From contig JAKAXG010000070.1 in NCBI GenBank assembly GCA_021827225.1, positions 1 through 11,287 of the forward strand: a DNA stretch of 11,287 nt, read 5' to 3'. The DNA is from Actinomycetes bacterium (GTDB lineage: Bacteria > Actinomycetota > Acidimicrobiia > Acidimicrobiales > Palsa-688). The position numbers and the translations under genes were made by a program. The notes below the pieces were generated by a model. It saw nothing but the letters and a program-made list of their open reading frames with translations. It searched no databases and was not told the origin of the DNA. Of the stretch, positions 6,179 through 11,287 are shown piece after piece. Within the stretch, counting starts at the first letter, position 1, and each line of letters begins with the position of its first letter.

Positions 6179-6205
6179 ATGATCATCTATCCCGGTAGTC
6201 GATGA
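6179..6205 (+). CDS. Possible 8-residue leader peptide coupled to the sigma factor gene
   Basis: An ATG at 6179 opens the frame MIIYPGSR, which ends in a TGA (6203-6205) overlapping the ATG of the sigma gene as ATGA. The predicted transcription start from the ECF promoter falls at or within about three bases of this ATG, so the peptide would be translated leaderlessly or nearly so. The sigma gene itself has no Shine-Dalgarno sequence, so termination-reinitiation from the leader could supply its translation. Chance occurrence is possible for so short a frame. Confidence 0.35.
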   Translation: MIIYPGSR

Positions 6206-6717
6206 GCGGGGCGGAGGAGCAGTTCAGGGAGTTCGTCCGCAGCCGGGCCGCCCCTCTGCACCGTGCCGCCTACCTGCTGTGCGGCGACTGGCACCTGGCC
6301 GACGATCTGGTCCAAGAGGCGCTGGCCAAGACCTTCCGCCACTGGCGCCGGGTCCAGCTCGCCGACAGCCCCGACGCCTACGTGCGGCGGATCCTCATCA
6401 ACGAAGTCAACCGCCACTTCGAGCGGAATCGCCGCACCCCCACGCCCGTCGATCTGCACAGCCGACGCCAGGACCCCGCCGACCACTCGCAGCCGGACGC
6501 GTCCGGAGCGCTGGCCCGCCGGGACCAGCTGCTCACCGCCCTCCTGGCTCTGCCGGAACGGCAGAGGGCCACGGTCGTGCTCCGCTACCTCGAGGGGATG
6601 TCCGAGGCGGAGACCGCCGCCATCCTCGGGTGCAGCGAGGGGACGGTCAAGAGCCAGACCTCCCGGGCACTCAACACGCTCAGCCAACTCATAAGCCGAC
6701 AGGAGTCAACCCTATGA
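6202..6717 (+). CDS. SigE-family ECF RNA polymerase sigma factor
   Basis: 171 aa. Region 2 covers about residues 10-80: the core-binding and -10 recognition part includes AAYLLCGDWHLADDLVQEAL (22-41), FRHWRRV (45-51), and DAYVRRILINEVNRHFERNRR (58-78). A linker follows. Region 4 spans about 105-160 with ALPERQRATVVLRYLEGMS (116-134) and the HTH SEAETAAILGCSEGTVKSQTSRAL (134-157), which recognises the -35 element. This arrangement is typical of the actinobacterial SigE-like subfamily (about 165-180 aa). The ATG at 6202 is preceded by no ribosome binding site. It overlaps the stop of a possible leader peptide, and its own stop overlaps the downstream gene as ATGA (6714-6717). The upstream ECF promoter suggests self-activation. 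The inducing stress is unknown. Confidence 0.92.
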   Translation: MSGAEEQFREFVRSRAAPLHRAAYLLCGDWHLADDLVQEALAKTFRHWRRVQLADSPDAYVRRILINEVNRHFERNRRTPTPVDLHSRRQDPADHSQPDASGALARRDQLLTALLALPERQRATVVLRYLEGMSEAETAAILGCSEGTVKSQTSRALNTLSQLISRQESTL

Positions 6718-7730
6718 TCACCCCCACCGAGCAGCACCTCGGCGAGGCCCTTCAGGACCTCGTCGCCACCCAGCCGTTCCAGCCGGACACCTCCTCGATC
6801 CTGCAACGGGGCGCCGCCCGGCGCCGCCGGGCCAACGCCGTCCGGGTCACCGCCGGGGTGGCGTTCGGCGCCGCGGCCGCCCTGGTGACCATCACGGGCA
6901 CCAGGGCCGCCACCCACCACCCGACCAACGGCAACACCACCGGCGCCACCGTGCCGGCCGGCACCCGTCCCCTCACCGAGCTCGCGTCCTACATCACCGC
7001 CGACACCGCCCCCCAGGCAGGTGACGCCACCCTGGTGGAGCGGACCCAGTCCTACCCCGGTCGCAGCCCGGTGCAGGGCTTCGACCTCTACACCGACAGC
7101 GGTGAGTACTTCTACGCCGGGAGCGAGTCGGGCCTGCCCGCCGCCATTGCCTCCAATGCCAACCAGGGCGGCGGCATGTTCGCCCGGGAGATCGCCGCCG
7201 CCGAGTACGCCGCCAGCGGGAATCTGGTCACGGCCGACCAGCGCATGGCCTACGCCCCCTTTTCCGACGGCAGGCCACCGGCCGAGACCGCAGCACAACG
7301 AGCCCAGGACGCGCAGATCGTGGCCAGGAAACTGGCCGCCTCAGGGAAGACCGATCCCAGCCTTCTGCAGAGAATCAAGGCTGGTGCTGGCACCTTCAAT
7401 GCCGACAACTACATCTGGATGGACTCCCAGCAGGCCCTCCAGGCCGGAGCCGGTAACCCTCAGGTCCGGGCGGGGGTCCTGCGGATCCTGTCCACCCTGC
7501 CGGGTATCACCGTCACCCGCACCGACGTCGGCGGGCGCGCCGCCCTCGCCATCACCGCCAGCGGCGAGCCCGACCTGCCCGCCAACTATCACGAGACCAT
7601 CACCATCGACGCCAGTACCGGCATCCCCGTCAGCCTGGTGGGCGCTACCAACGGCGCCGCCCCCGCCGTCACCGTCACCTACCACGTCTCCAGGGTGACC
7701 GTGTCTGACATCGAGGCGGGGCGCTTCTGA
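6714..7730 (+). CDS. CU044_5270-like membrane protein, probable partner of the sigma factor
   Basis: 338 aa. A short cytoplasmic N-terminus (about 1-42) ends in the basic AARRRRANAVR. One transmembrane helix follows at about 43-62, then a Thr/Gly/His linker and a large extracytoplasmic domain (about 85-338) rich in beta strands. The overall plan matches the CU044_5270 family, whose genes are typically directly downstream of SigE-type sigma factors in actinobacteria. The late segment ITVTRTDVGGRAALAITAS (about 263-281) and the 'TITIDASTGIPVSLVGA' strand pair are characteristic of that fold. The ATG overlaps the sigma stop (ATGA), with AGGAG at 6701-6705 eight bases before. It may sequester or signal to the sigma factor, but no zinc-finger anti-sigma motif (HxxxCxxC) is present, so the anti-sigma role is inferred from position only. 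Confidence 0.82.
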   Translation: MITPTEQHLGEALQDLVATQPFQPDTSSILQRGAARRRRANAVRVTAGVAFGAAAALVTITGTRAATHHPTNGNTTGATVPAGTRPLTELASYITADTAPQAGDATLVERTQSYPGRSPVQGFDLYTDSGEYFYAGSESGLPAAIASNANQGGGMFAREIAAAEYAASGNLVTADQRMAYAPFSDGRPPAETAAQRAQDAQIVARKLAASGKTDPSLLQRIKAGAGTFNADNYIWMDSQQALQAGAGNPQVRAGVLRILSTLPGITVTRTDVGGRAALAITASGEPDLPANYHETITIDASTGIPVSLVGATNGAAPAVTVTYHVSRVTVSDIEAGRF

Positions 7731-7762
7731 GCTTCCGGCCATCCGAGCACCGGTGGCGCAGT

Positions 7763-7793
7763 CGGTCCCGCAGGCGGCGAGCCCGCGGGACCG
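7763..7793. terminator. GC-rich hairpin downstream of the sigma operon
   Basis: CGGTCCCGC (7763-7771) and GCGGGACCG (7785-7793) make a perfect nine-bp stem around a 13-base loop, 32 bases after the stop of the CU044_5270-like gene. It has no T-tract. It is a plausible end for the sigma operon in a high-GC actinobacterium, where such terminators are common. Confidence 0.5.
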
Positions 7794-7895
7794 GCGCGCC
7801 GGCTGCAGCCCGACCGGCCCCCCGCCCGGCCCCCCGAATCACCAAGAACCCTGCGAGTCCGCCGACCCGCTCGGATCTCCCGGGACGGCAGCCCG

Positions 7896-7927
7896 GCACC
7901 GCTGTCGCCCGGTAGGCGGGACGGTGC
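7896..7927. repeat. Imperfect hairpin upstream of the MmcQ/YjbR gene
   Basis: GCACCG (7896-7901) and CGGTGC (7922-7927) pair as an outer stem, and inside it CGCC/GGCG or CCCG/CGGG can form a four-bp inner stem. The structure ends 25 bases before the proposed GTG at 7953. It may be part of a leader or a second terminator. Support is only structural. Confidence 0.3.
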
Positions 7928-7952
7928 GCGTTCAGGGTGCTTGACTCGGGAT

Positions 7953-8303
7953 GTGACCGCGTCCGAGCCGATGGATCGCCTGCGGAGGATCTGCCTCTCC
8001 CTGCCCGAGGCGTACGAGAAGGAGACGTGGGACTCTGCCACGTTCCGGGTGCGGCAGAAGATCTTCTGCATGGGTGGCCACGACCCGCTCGCACCCTCGG
8101 TCTCGATGAAGGCGACCCGTGAGGACCAACGGGCAATGCTGGCTCAGGGAGATCCGTTCTTCCTGCCGGCCTACGTGGGCCACAAAGGATGGATCGGCGT
8201 GAAGCTCGCCGGCCCCCTCGTCGACTGGGAAGAGATCGCCGAGCTGGTGACCGAGAGCTATCGGCTGGTCGCACCGAAGCGGCTCTCGGCCGGTCTGCCC
8301 TGA
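7953..8303 (+). CDS. MmcQ/YjbR-family protein
   Basis: 116 aa, the normal length for the family. The N-terminal block MDRLRRICLSLPEAYEKETW (7-26) followed by 'DSATFRVRQKIFCMGG' is the family signature. It continues with 'VSMKATREDQRAML', 'FFLPAYVGHKGWIGVKLAG' and the terminal helix 'DWEEIAELVTESYRLVAPKRL', all in the expected order. Members have a CyaY-like DNA-binding fold, but biological roles are largely unknown. The start is uncertain: TTG 7941, GTG 7953 and ATG 7971 are in frame and none has a good ribosome binding site. GTG 7953 gives the commonly seen short extension before the signature. The gene stands alone between the sigma operon and a possible small membrane protein. Confidence 0.85.
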   Translation: MTASEPMDRLRRICLSLPEAYEKETWDSATFRVRQKIFCMGGHDPLAPSVSMKATREDQRAMLAQGDPFFLPAYVGHKGWIGVKLAGPLVDWEEIAELVTESYRLVAPKRLSAGLP

Positions 8304-8330
8304 AGTGGGCACAGCGGCTGGTTCCCGCGC

Positions 8331-8561
8331 GTGGGGGTGAGTGGGTGGACTTCCGGCTGGACCATCGGCTGGTTCCGCTTCGGGCCGAGCCTCCGGCTCA
8401 TCGGACTCGTCCTGATGGTCTGGGCCATCTGCGAGGCCGTCAACCGGGCCGTGGAGCAACCGCTGGGCCGGCTGCGCCGTCGGCTGTCCCACCAGAGGGC
8501 CCCCGCTGCGACGCCGCCGGCACCGGTGGCAGCTCCACGCCTCGAACCGTCACCCGATTGA
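8331..8561 (+). CDS. Possible small membrane protein, 76 aa
   Basis: The frame starts at GTG 8331, with an alternative GTG at 8337. It encodes a Trp/Gly-rich N-terminus, one hydrophobic segment (about 21-37, LRLIGLVLMVWAICEAVNR), a basic amphipathic stretch (EQPLGRLRRRLSHQR) and a Pro/Ala-rich tail. The order of helix, positive residues and flexible tail fits a single-pass protein with its C-terminus inside. No family is recognised and no clear ribosome binding site is seen. It fills an otherwise gene-free 370-bp interval between the MmcQ and phosphoesterase genes. It may be a genuine short gene or a chance frame. Confidence 0.4.
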   Translation: MGVSGWTSGWTIGWFRFGPSLRLIGLVLMVWAICEAVNRAVEQPLGRLRRRLSHQRAPAATPPAPVAAPRLEPSPD

Positions 8562-8599
8562 GGGACCGGTCGGCGGCCGGGCGCCGGACCTGTGAGAGT

Positions 8600-8625
8600 T
8601 GGAGGAGCGGCCTCCGGGTCCTCCA
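8600..8625. terminator. Hairpin between the small ORF and the phosphoesterase gene
   Basis: TGGAGGA (8600-8606) and TCCTCCA (8619-8625) pair in a seven-bp stem with a 12-base loop, about 40 bases after the stop at 8561. No T-run follows. It may be a weak terminator or a 5'-leader structure for the phosphoesterase gene. Confidence 0.35.
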
Positions 8626-8672
8626 GAGGGGGACGGCGCCTTCCGGCGTTGGGAGGTCAGGAGGAGGGGTAG

Positions 8673-9608
8673 GTGAAGGTCATGGACGAGCAGCGCCACT
8701 CCCTGGGTCAGCTGCTGGCAACGGTGGCGACGGTCAACGACCTCCATCTCGGCGAGAGGGTCTGCGGGGTGCTGGCCGGCGTCGACATCGGGCCCCCTCT
8801 CCAGGCCGAGCCGGGTGCTGAGCCCTACCCGCAGGTCATGAGCCGGGCCGTGGTCAGCGAGATCGCCGCCATATCGCCGGACGTGGTGGTGGCCAAGGGC
8901 GACCTGACGGCGACGGGATCGGCGTCGGAGTACGCCGAGTTCGAATCTCTCTACCGGCAGGCCTTCGGGGCGCGGCTGGTCGAGACCCTGGGCAACCACG
9001 ACAAGCCCGCCGGAGGCGGTGATGTCCCCCCGGCCCCTTCGGTCCAGGCGGTGGACCTGCCCGGCGTCACGCTGGCTGTGCTCGACACCGCCCGCCCGGG
9101 GCGGCCGGGTGGTCAGGTCAGCCCAGCGCAGTGCGAGTGGCTCGACGAGACGGCGAGGAGCGCTGATCGGCCCGTGATGGTGTTCGGCCATCACCCGCCG
9201 GATGGCCCGGACATGCACCTGTTCGGCCCTCAGGCGGCTGAAGCGGCGTGCCTCGACCGGGACAGCACCGAGAGGCTGGCGGGGGTGGTAGTACGCCGTC
9301 CCGGCATCGTCGGCTACTTCGCCGGGCACACGCATCGCAACAAGCGGCGCCTTCTCTCCTGCACGGGGGACTTCCCGTGGGTGGAGGTGGCCTGCGTCAA
9401 GGACTTCCCCGGCTCGTGGGCCGAGTACCGCATCCACGAAGCGGGTGTCGTCCAGGTCCACCACCGGGTCAGTTCCGACCCTGATGCCCTGCGGTGGAGC
9501 GAACGGTGCAGGGCGATGTTCGCCGGCTACTACCCGGTGTATGCCTGGGGCGAACCCGGTGACCGCTCCTTCACGGTGCCCGTACGGCCCGGCGGCCGCC
9601 CCGTCTGA
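8673..9608 (+). CDS. Calcineurin-like metallophosphoesterase
   Basis: 311 aa. All metal-binding motifs are present in order: NDLHLG (22-27, D23 and H25, the DxH motif), GDLTATG (76-82, D77), GNHD (107-110, N108 and H109), GHHP (172-175, H173) and GHTHRN (218-223, H219 and H221). This full set indicates an active two-metal phosphodiesterase or phosphatase, resembling the CpdA/Icc-type class. The substrate could be a cyclic nucleotide, nucleotide or phospholipid head group and is not determined. No signal peptide or membrane segment is seen, so it is cytoplasmic. The start GTG 8673 follows the strong AGGAGGAGGGG at 8659-8669; an ATG three codons later is an alternative. The next gene begins 77 bases after the stop. 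There is no clear operon-specific context. Confidence 0.9.
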   Translation: MKVMDEQRHSLGQLLATVATVNDLHLGERVCGVLAGVDIGPPLQAEPGAEPYPQVMSRAVVSEIAAISPDVVVAKGDLTATGSASEYAEFESLYRQAFGARLVETLGNHDKPAGGGDVPPAPSVQAVDLPGVTLAVLDTARPGRPGGQVSPAQCEWLDETARSADRPVMVFGHHPPDGPDMHLFGPQAAEAACLDRDSTERLAGVVVRRPGIVGYFAGHTHRNKRRLLSCTGDFPWVEVACVKDFPGSWAEYRIHEAGVVQVHHRVSSDPDALRWSERCRAMFAGYYPVYAWGEPGDRSFTVPVRPGGRPV

Positions 9609-9685
9609 GCCTGCCGGAATGTCAGGTACGCGCCCGGTTGCCGCCGGCTTGCGTGCATCCGGGCCGGCCCTGGGAAGATGGCCCC

Positions 9686-10156
9686 GTGCGGACACCGGAT
9701 AGTCGAGAGCCCTCCCCCCGGGACCTGCTGGACCGCCGGGTGGCCCAGGTCCTGGCCATACCGCTGCACCGCTTCCTCGGGATCCAGCTGGTGCATCCCG
9801 ACGACCCGGCGAAAGGGCTGCGCCTGCACGTGGGCGGGGAAGCGGTCAACAACGCTGATGTCCTGCACGGGGGAGTCCTGACCGCCCTCCTCGACGTCGC
9901 CTGCTACCTGGCCGTGCTGCCCCACCTGGGTGCAGGGGAGAACGCCGTCACCCACGACGTCTCCGCCTCCATCCTGCGTCCGGTGCCGGGCGGAAGCGAC
10001 GTCCTCGTGACCGGCGAGGTGGTCCGCATCGGTCGCACCCTGGTCTTCGCCCGTTCCGAGGCCACGGCGGCGGGCCGGCCGGTGGCCTTCGCCACCGTGA
10101 CGAAGAGCCGCGTCGCGGTCAGCGCCCGACCAGGGACCGCTTCGTCTGTAGCGTGA
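9686..10156 (+). CDS. PaaI-like hotdog-fold thioesterase
   Basis: 156 aa, within the usual 130-160 for this family. The hotdog-fold core includes the active-site segment NNADVLHGGVLTALLDVACY (55-74), with the HGG (61-63) and catalytic-position Asp D70 of the 'HGG.....D' signature. It continues with 'AVTHDVSASILRPVPGG' (second strand block) and 'VLVTGEVVRIGRTLVFARSEA'. It should hydrolyse acyl-CoA thioesters, probably of phenylacetyl- or medium-chain type; the substrate is not determined. The start GTG 9686 is preceded by GGGAAGA, about nine bases away. A longer in-frame start near 9638 has no site and adds residues with no family similarity. The oxidoreductase gene starts four bases after its stop, so the two are probably co-transcribed. 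Confidence 0.87.
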   Translation: MRTPDSREPSPRDLLDRRVAQVLAIPLHRFLGIQLVHPDDPAKGLRLHVGGEAVNNADVLHGGVLTALLDVACYLAVLPHLGAGENAVTHDVSASILRPVPGGSDVLVTGEVVRIGRTLVFARSEATAAGRPVAFATVTKSRVAVSARPGTASSVA

Positions 10157-10160
10157 GGCC

Positions 10161-10631
10161 GTGGCACCTACCGCTTCGCGCAACCGGCAAGTCACCCGGG
10201 ACGAGCTTCTCGACTTCATCCGTCCCCGCCATCGGGGCATCCTCGCCACGACCCGTCGGGACGGTCGTCCCCAACTGTCGCCGGTGACGATGGGCCTCGA
10301 CGACGGGGGCCGGGTCGTCGTGTCCACCTATCCGGAGAGGGCCAAGTCCCAAAACGCCAAGCGCAGCCCCCTCGCCTCGGTGTGTGTCCTGTCAGACGAC
10401 TTCAACGGCGAGTGGGTCCAGGTGGACGGTGAGCTCGAGGTGGTCGAACAGCCGCAGGCGCTGGAGGCGCTGGTCGACTACTACCGCGGCATCAGTGGCG
10501 AGCACCCCGACTGGGACGCGTACCGGCAGGCCATGGTCAAGCAGGGCAAGGTGCTGCTGCGCCTGTCCATCCAGCGCTGGGGGCCGGTCAGCCGGGGGGG
10601 CTTCCCGGCCCGGCTGCTCGAGAAGGACTGA
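10161..10631 (+). CDS. PPOX-class F420/FMN-dependent split-barrel oxidoreductase
   Basis: 156 aa. A flavin-reductase-like split beta-barrel fills the protein. The opening TRDELLDFIRPRHRGILATT (12-31), 'RDGRPQLSPVTMGLDDGGRVVVSTY' and 'RAKSQNAKRSPLASVCVL' are the cofactor-binding signature of the PPOX-class, TIGR03618-like, F420-dependent branch. The 'EWVQVDGELEVVE' strand pair and a C-terminal helix (ALEALVDYYRG) follow. Such enzymes bind F420 or FMN and reduce or oxidise small electrophilic substrates; which cofactor is used here is not proven. The GTG at 10161 lies four bases after the thioesterase stop, with GAGG only two bases upstream, so translation probably depends on coupling to that gene. 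It converges with the DUF2505 gene across 23 bp. Confidence 0.87.
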   Translation: MAPTASRNRQVTRDELLDFIRPRHRGILATTRRDGRPQLSPVTMGLDDGGRVVVSTYPERAKSQNAKRSPLASVCVLSDDFNGEWVQVDGELEVVEQPQALEALVDYYRGISGEHPDWDAYRQAMVKQGKVLLRLSIQRWGPVSRGGFPARLLEKD

Positions 10632-10654
10632 GCCGCCCCGCCGAGGCCGGATCG

Positions 10655-11137
10655 CTAGACCAGGGAGCGGTTGATCGCCTCGGCCTCGATATCCAGGCGT
10701 CGGAGGATCCCCGGAACGATCCGCTTCTCCGCCCGGGGGCCGATCAGGGGGACCGCGACCGTCAGATCCCCCGACAGCCGGCGGATACAGCGACCACCGG
10801 CGTCTTCCAGGGTGAAACGAGCGGAGCCCCGCAGTCGGTTGGGGTCGATGGCCGCGGCGAAGGTCAACTCCCCGGAGTCCCCCGAGCGCTGGACCTGGAC
10901 CTCCTGGATCCAGGCCAGACGATTACCGCCCAGAAGGTGGAGGGCGACCGGATCCAGGGTGCCGACGAACTCGTAGCGGAGCCGCAGCACCGGTAGCCCG
11001 CCGTCGGAGCCGCTCTGGAGCACGTCGGGCCGGCTCAGGTCGGGCAGGTCGAGGTCCCGGTAGAAGTCCGGATCGGTCAGAACCGCCGCCACCACGCCCG
11101 GAGGACCGTCGAAGGTGTGCTCGGCCTGGAAGTGCAT
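10655..11137 (-). CDS. DUF2505-family protein
   Basis: 160 aa, the standard length for DUF2505. Family marks are the opening MHFQAEHTFDGPPGVVAAVLTDPDFYRDLDLPDL (1-34), 'VLRLRYEFVGTLDP', 'AWIQEVQVQRSGDSG', and the closing 'GSARFTLEDAGGRCIRRLSGDLTVAVPLIGPRAEKRIV'. The plan, with a helix-grip of strands and a long C-terminal helix, resembles START/SRPBCC-like ligand-binding proteins, so it may bind a hydrophobic molecule. No function is established. The ATG at 11137 is chosen because the frame upstream has no other start and the signature begins there. GGGAGG directly abuts the ATG with no spacer, so it cannot act as a normal Shine-Dalgarno site. The message may be leaderless. Confidence 0.85.
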   Translation of the reverse strand: MHFQAEHTFDGPPGVVAAVLTDPDFYRDLDLPDLSRPDVLQSGSDGGLPVLRLRYEFVGTLDPVALHLLGGNRLAWIQEVQVQRSGDSGELTFAAAIDPNRLRGSARFTLEDAGGRCIRRLSGDLTVAVPLIGPRAEKRIVPGILRRLDIEAEAINRSLV

Positions 11138-11211
11138 CCTCCCAGTGTGGGCTCTCCCGATCCCTATCGACGACCAACCGGGGCACCGGCCGCCCCTAAT
11201 GGCCCGGCCGC

Positions 11212-11223
11212 CCGGACGTCCGG
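11212..11223. repeat. GC-rich perfect palindrome at the right edge
   Basis: CCGGACGTCCGG is a 12-base perfect palindrome, embedded in runs of CCGG and GGCC that form several alternative short hairpins (also GGGGC/GCCCC at 11180-11196). It lies upstream of the DUF2505 gene and before any gene to the right of the window. It may be an operator, a terminator or simply the high-GC background. Confidence 0.3.
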
Positions 11224-11287
11224 CCGGCACCACGCCCGGCGTGCCGTCGCCGCCGCGGCCGGGTAGGCGCCCATCCCGTCCGGTTCG

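Noticed and set aside
6585..7298. 237-codon minus-strand frame opposite the sigma partner gene
   Set aside because: Gly/Val-rich antisense shadow with no domain, while the plus strand carries a complete coupled gene.
7021..7698. 225-codon plus-strand frame inside the CU044_5270-like gene
   Set aside because: Product is mostly Pro/Ser/Thr/Ala from an out-of-frame reading of high-GC codons.
8550..9695. 381-codon minus-strand frame opposite the phosphoesterase
   Set aside because: The plus strand encodes all five metallophosphoesterase motifs in order with a strong ribosome binding site; the minus-strand product has no domain.

Overview
The window is high-GC DNA with dense short genes, GTG starts next to ATG, ATGA stop/start overlaps and gene families centred on Actinomycetota: a SigE-type ECF sigma factor with a CU044_5270-like partner, a DUF2505 protein, an F420/FMN split-barrel oxidoreductase, an HXXEE protein and a DUF4352-like exported protein. 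An actinobacterium, possibly an uncultured soil or sediment lineage such as Acidimicrobiia, fits best. The class is inference. No rRNA, tRNA, CRISPR array, transposase, integrase or plasmid/phage gene was recognised.

Layout. (1) 1-670: an inverted repeat, a small XRE-type regulator and a translationally coupled four-helix membrane protein. (2) 671-1146: about 480 bp without a convincing gene, holding one strong hairpin. (3) 1147-2687: an anchored exported DUF4352-like protein, then an HXXEE membrane protein. (4) 2769-4370: a divergent TetR regulator and zinc-independent quinone oxidoreductase (MDR family). Two near-identical operator-like sites lie between them and flank a shared TATAG core, the clearest regulatory architecture in the window. 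(5) 4396-4974: a methylenetetrahydrofolate reductase (MetF) homologue that has lost the first third of its barrel, probably a pseudogene. (6) 5103-5903: a KdpD-like DUF4118 membrane protein without a kinase domain. (7) 6142-7730: an ECF promoter, a possible 8-codon leader peptide, the sigma factor and its membrane partner, joined by two ATGA overlaps. (8) 7953-10631: a plus-strand run of an MmcQ/YjbR protein, a possible small membrane protein, a calcineurin-like phosphoesterase, a PaaI-like hotdog thioesterase and an F420/FMN oxidoreductase. (9) 10655-11137: a convergent DUF2505 gene, then a GC-rich end with a short palindrome.

How the parts work together. The TetR/oxidoreductase pair looks like a self-contained xenobiotic or redox-responsive switch. 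The sigma/partner operon looks autoregulated through its own ECF promoter. The XRE/membrane-protein pair looks like a small regulatory module. The rest is mostly housekeeping-like or accessory enzymes with no obvious common pathway. I see no clear new multi-gene defence or biosynthetic system. The most unusual points are the predicted leaderless leader peptide coupled to the sigma gene, the twin operators, and the truncated MetF gene just behind the oxidoreductase.
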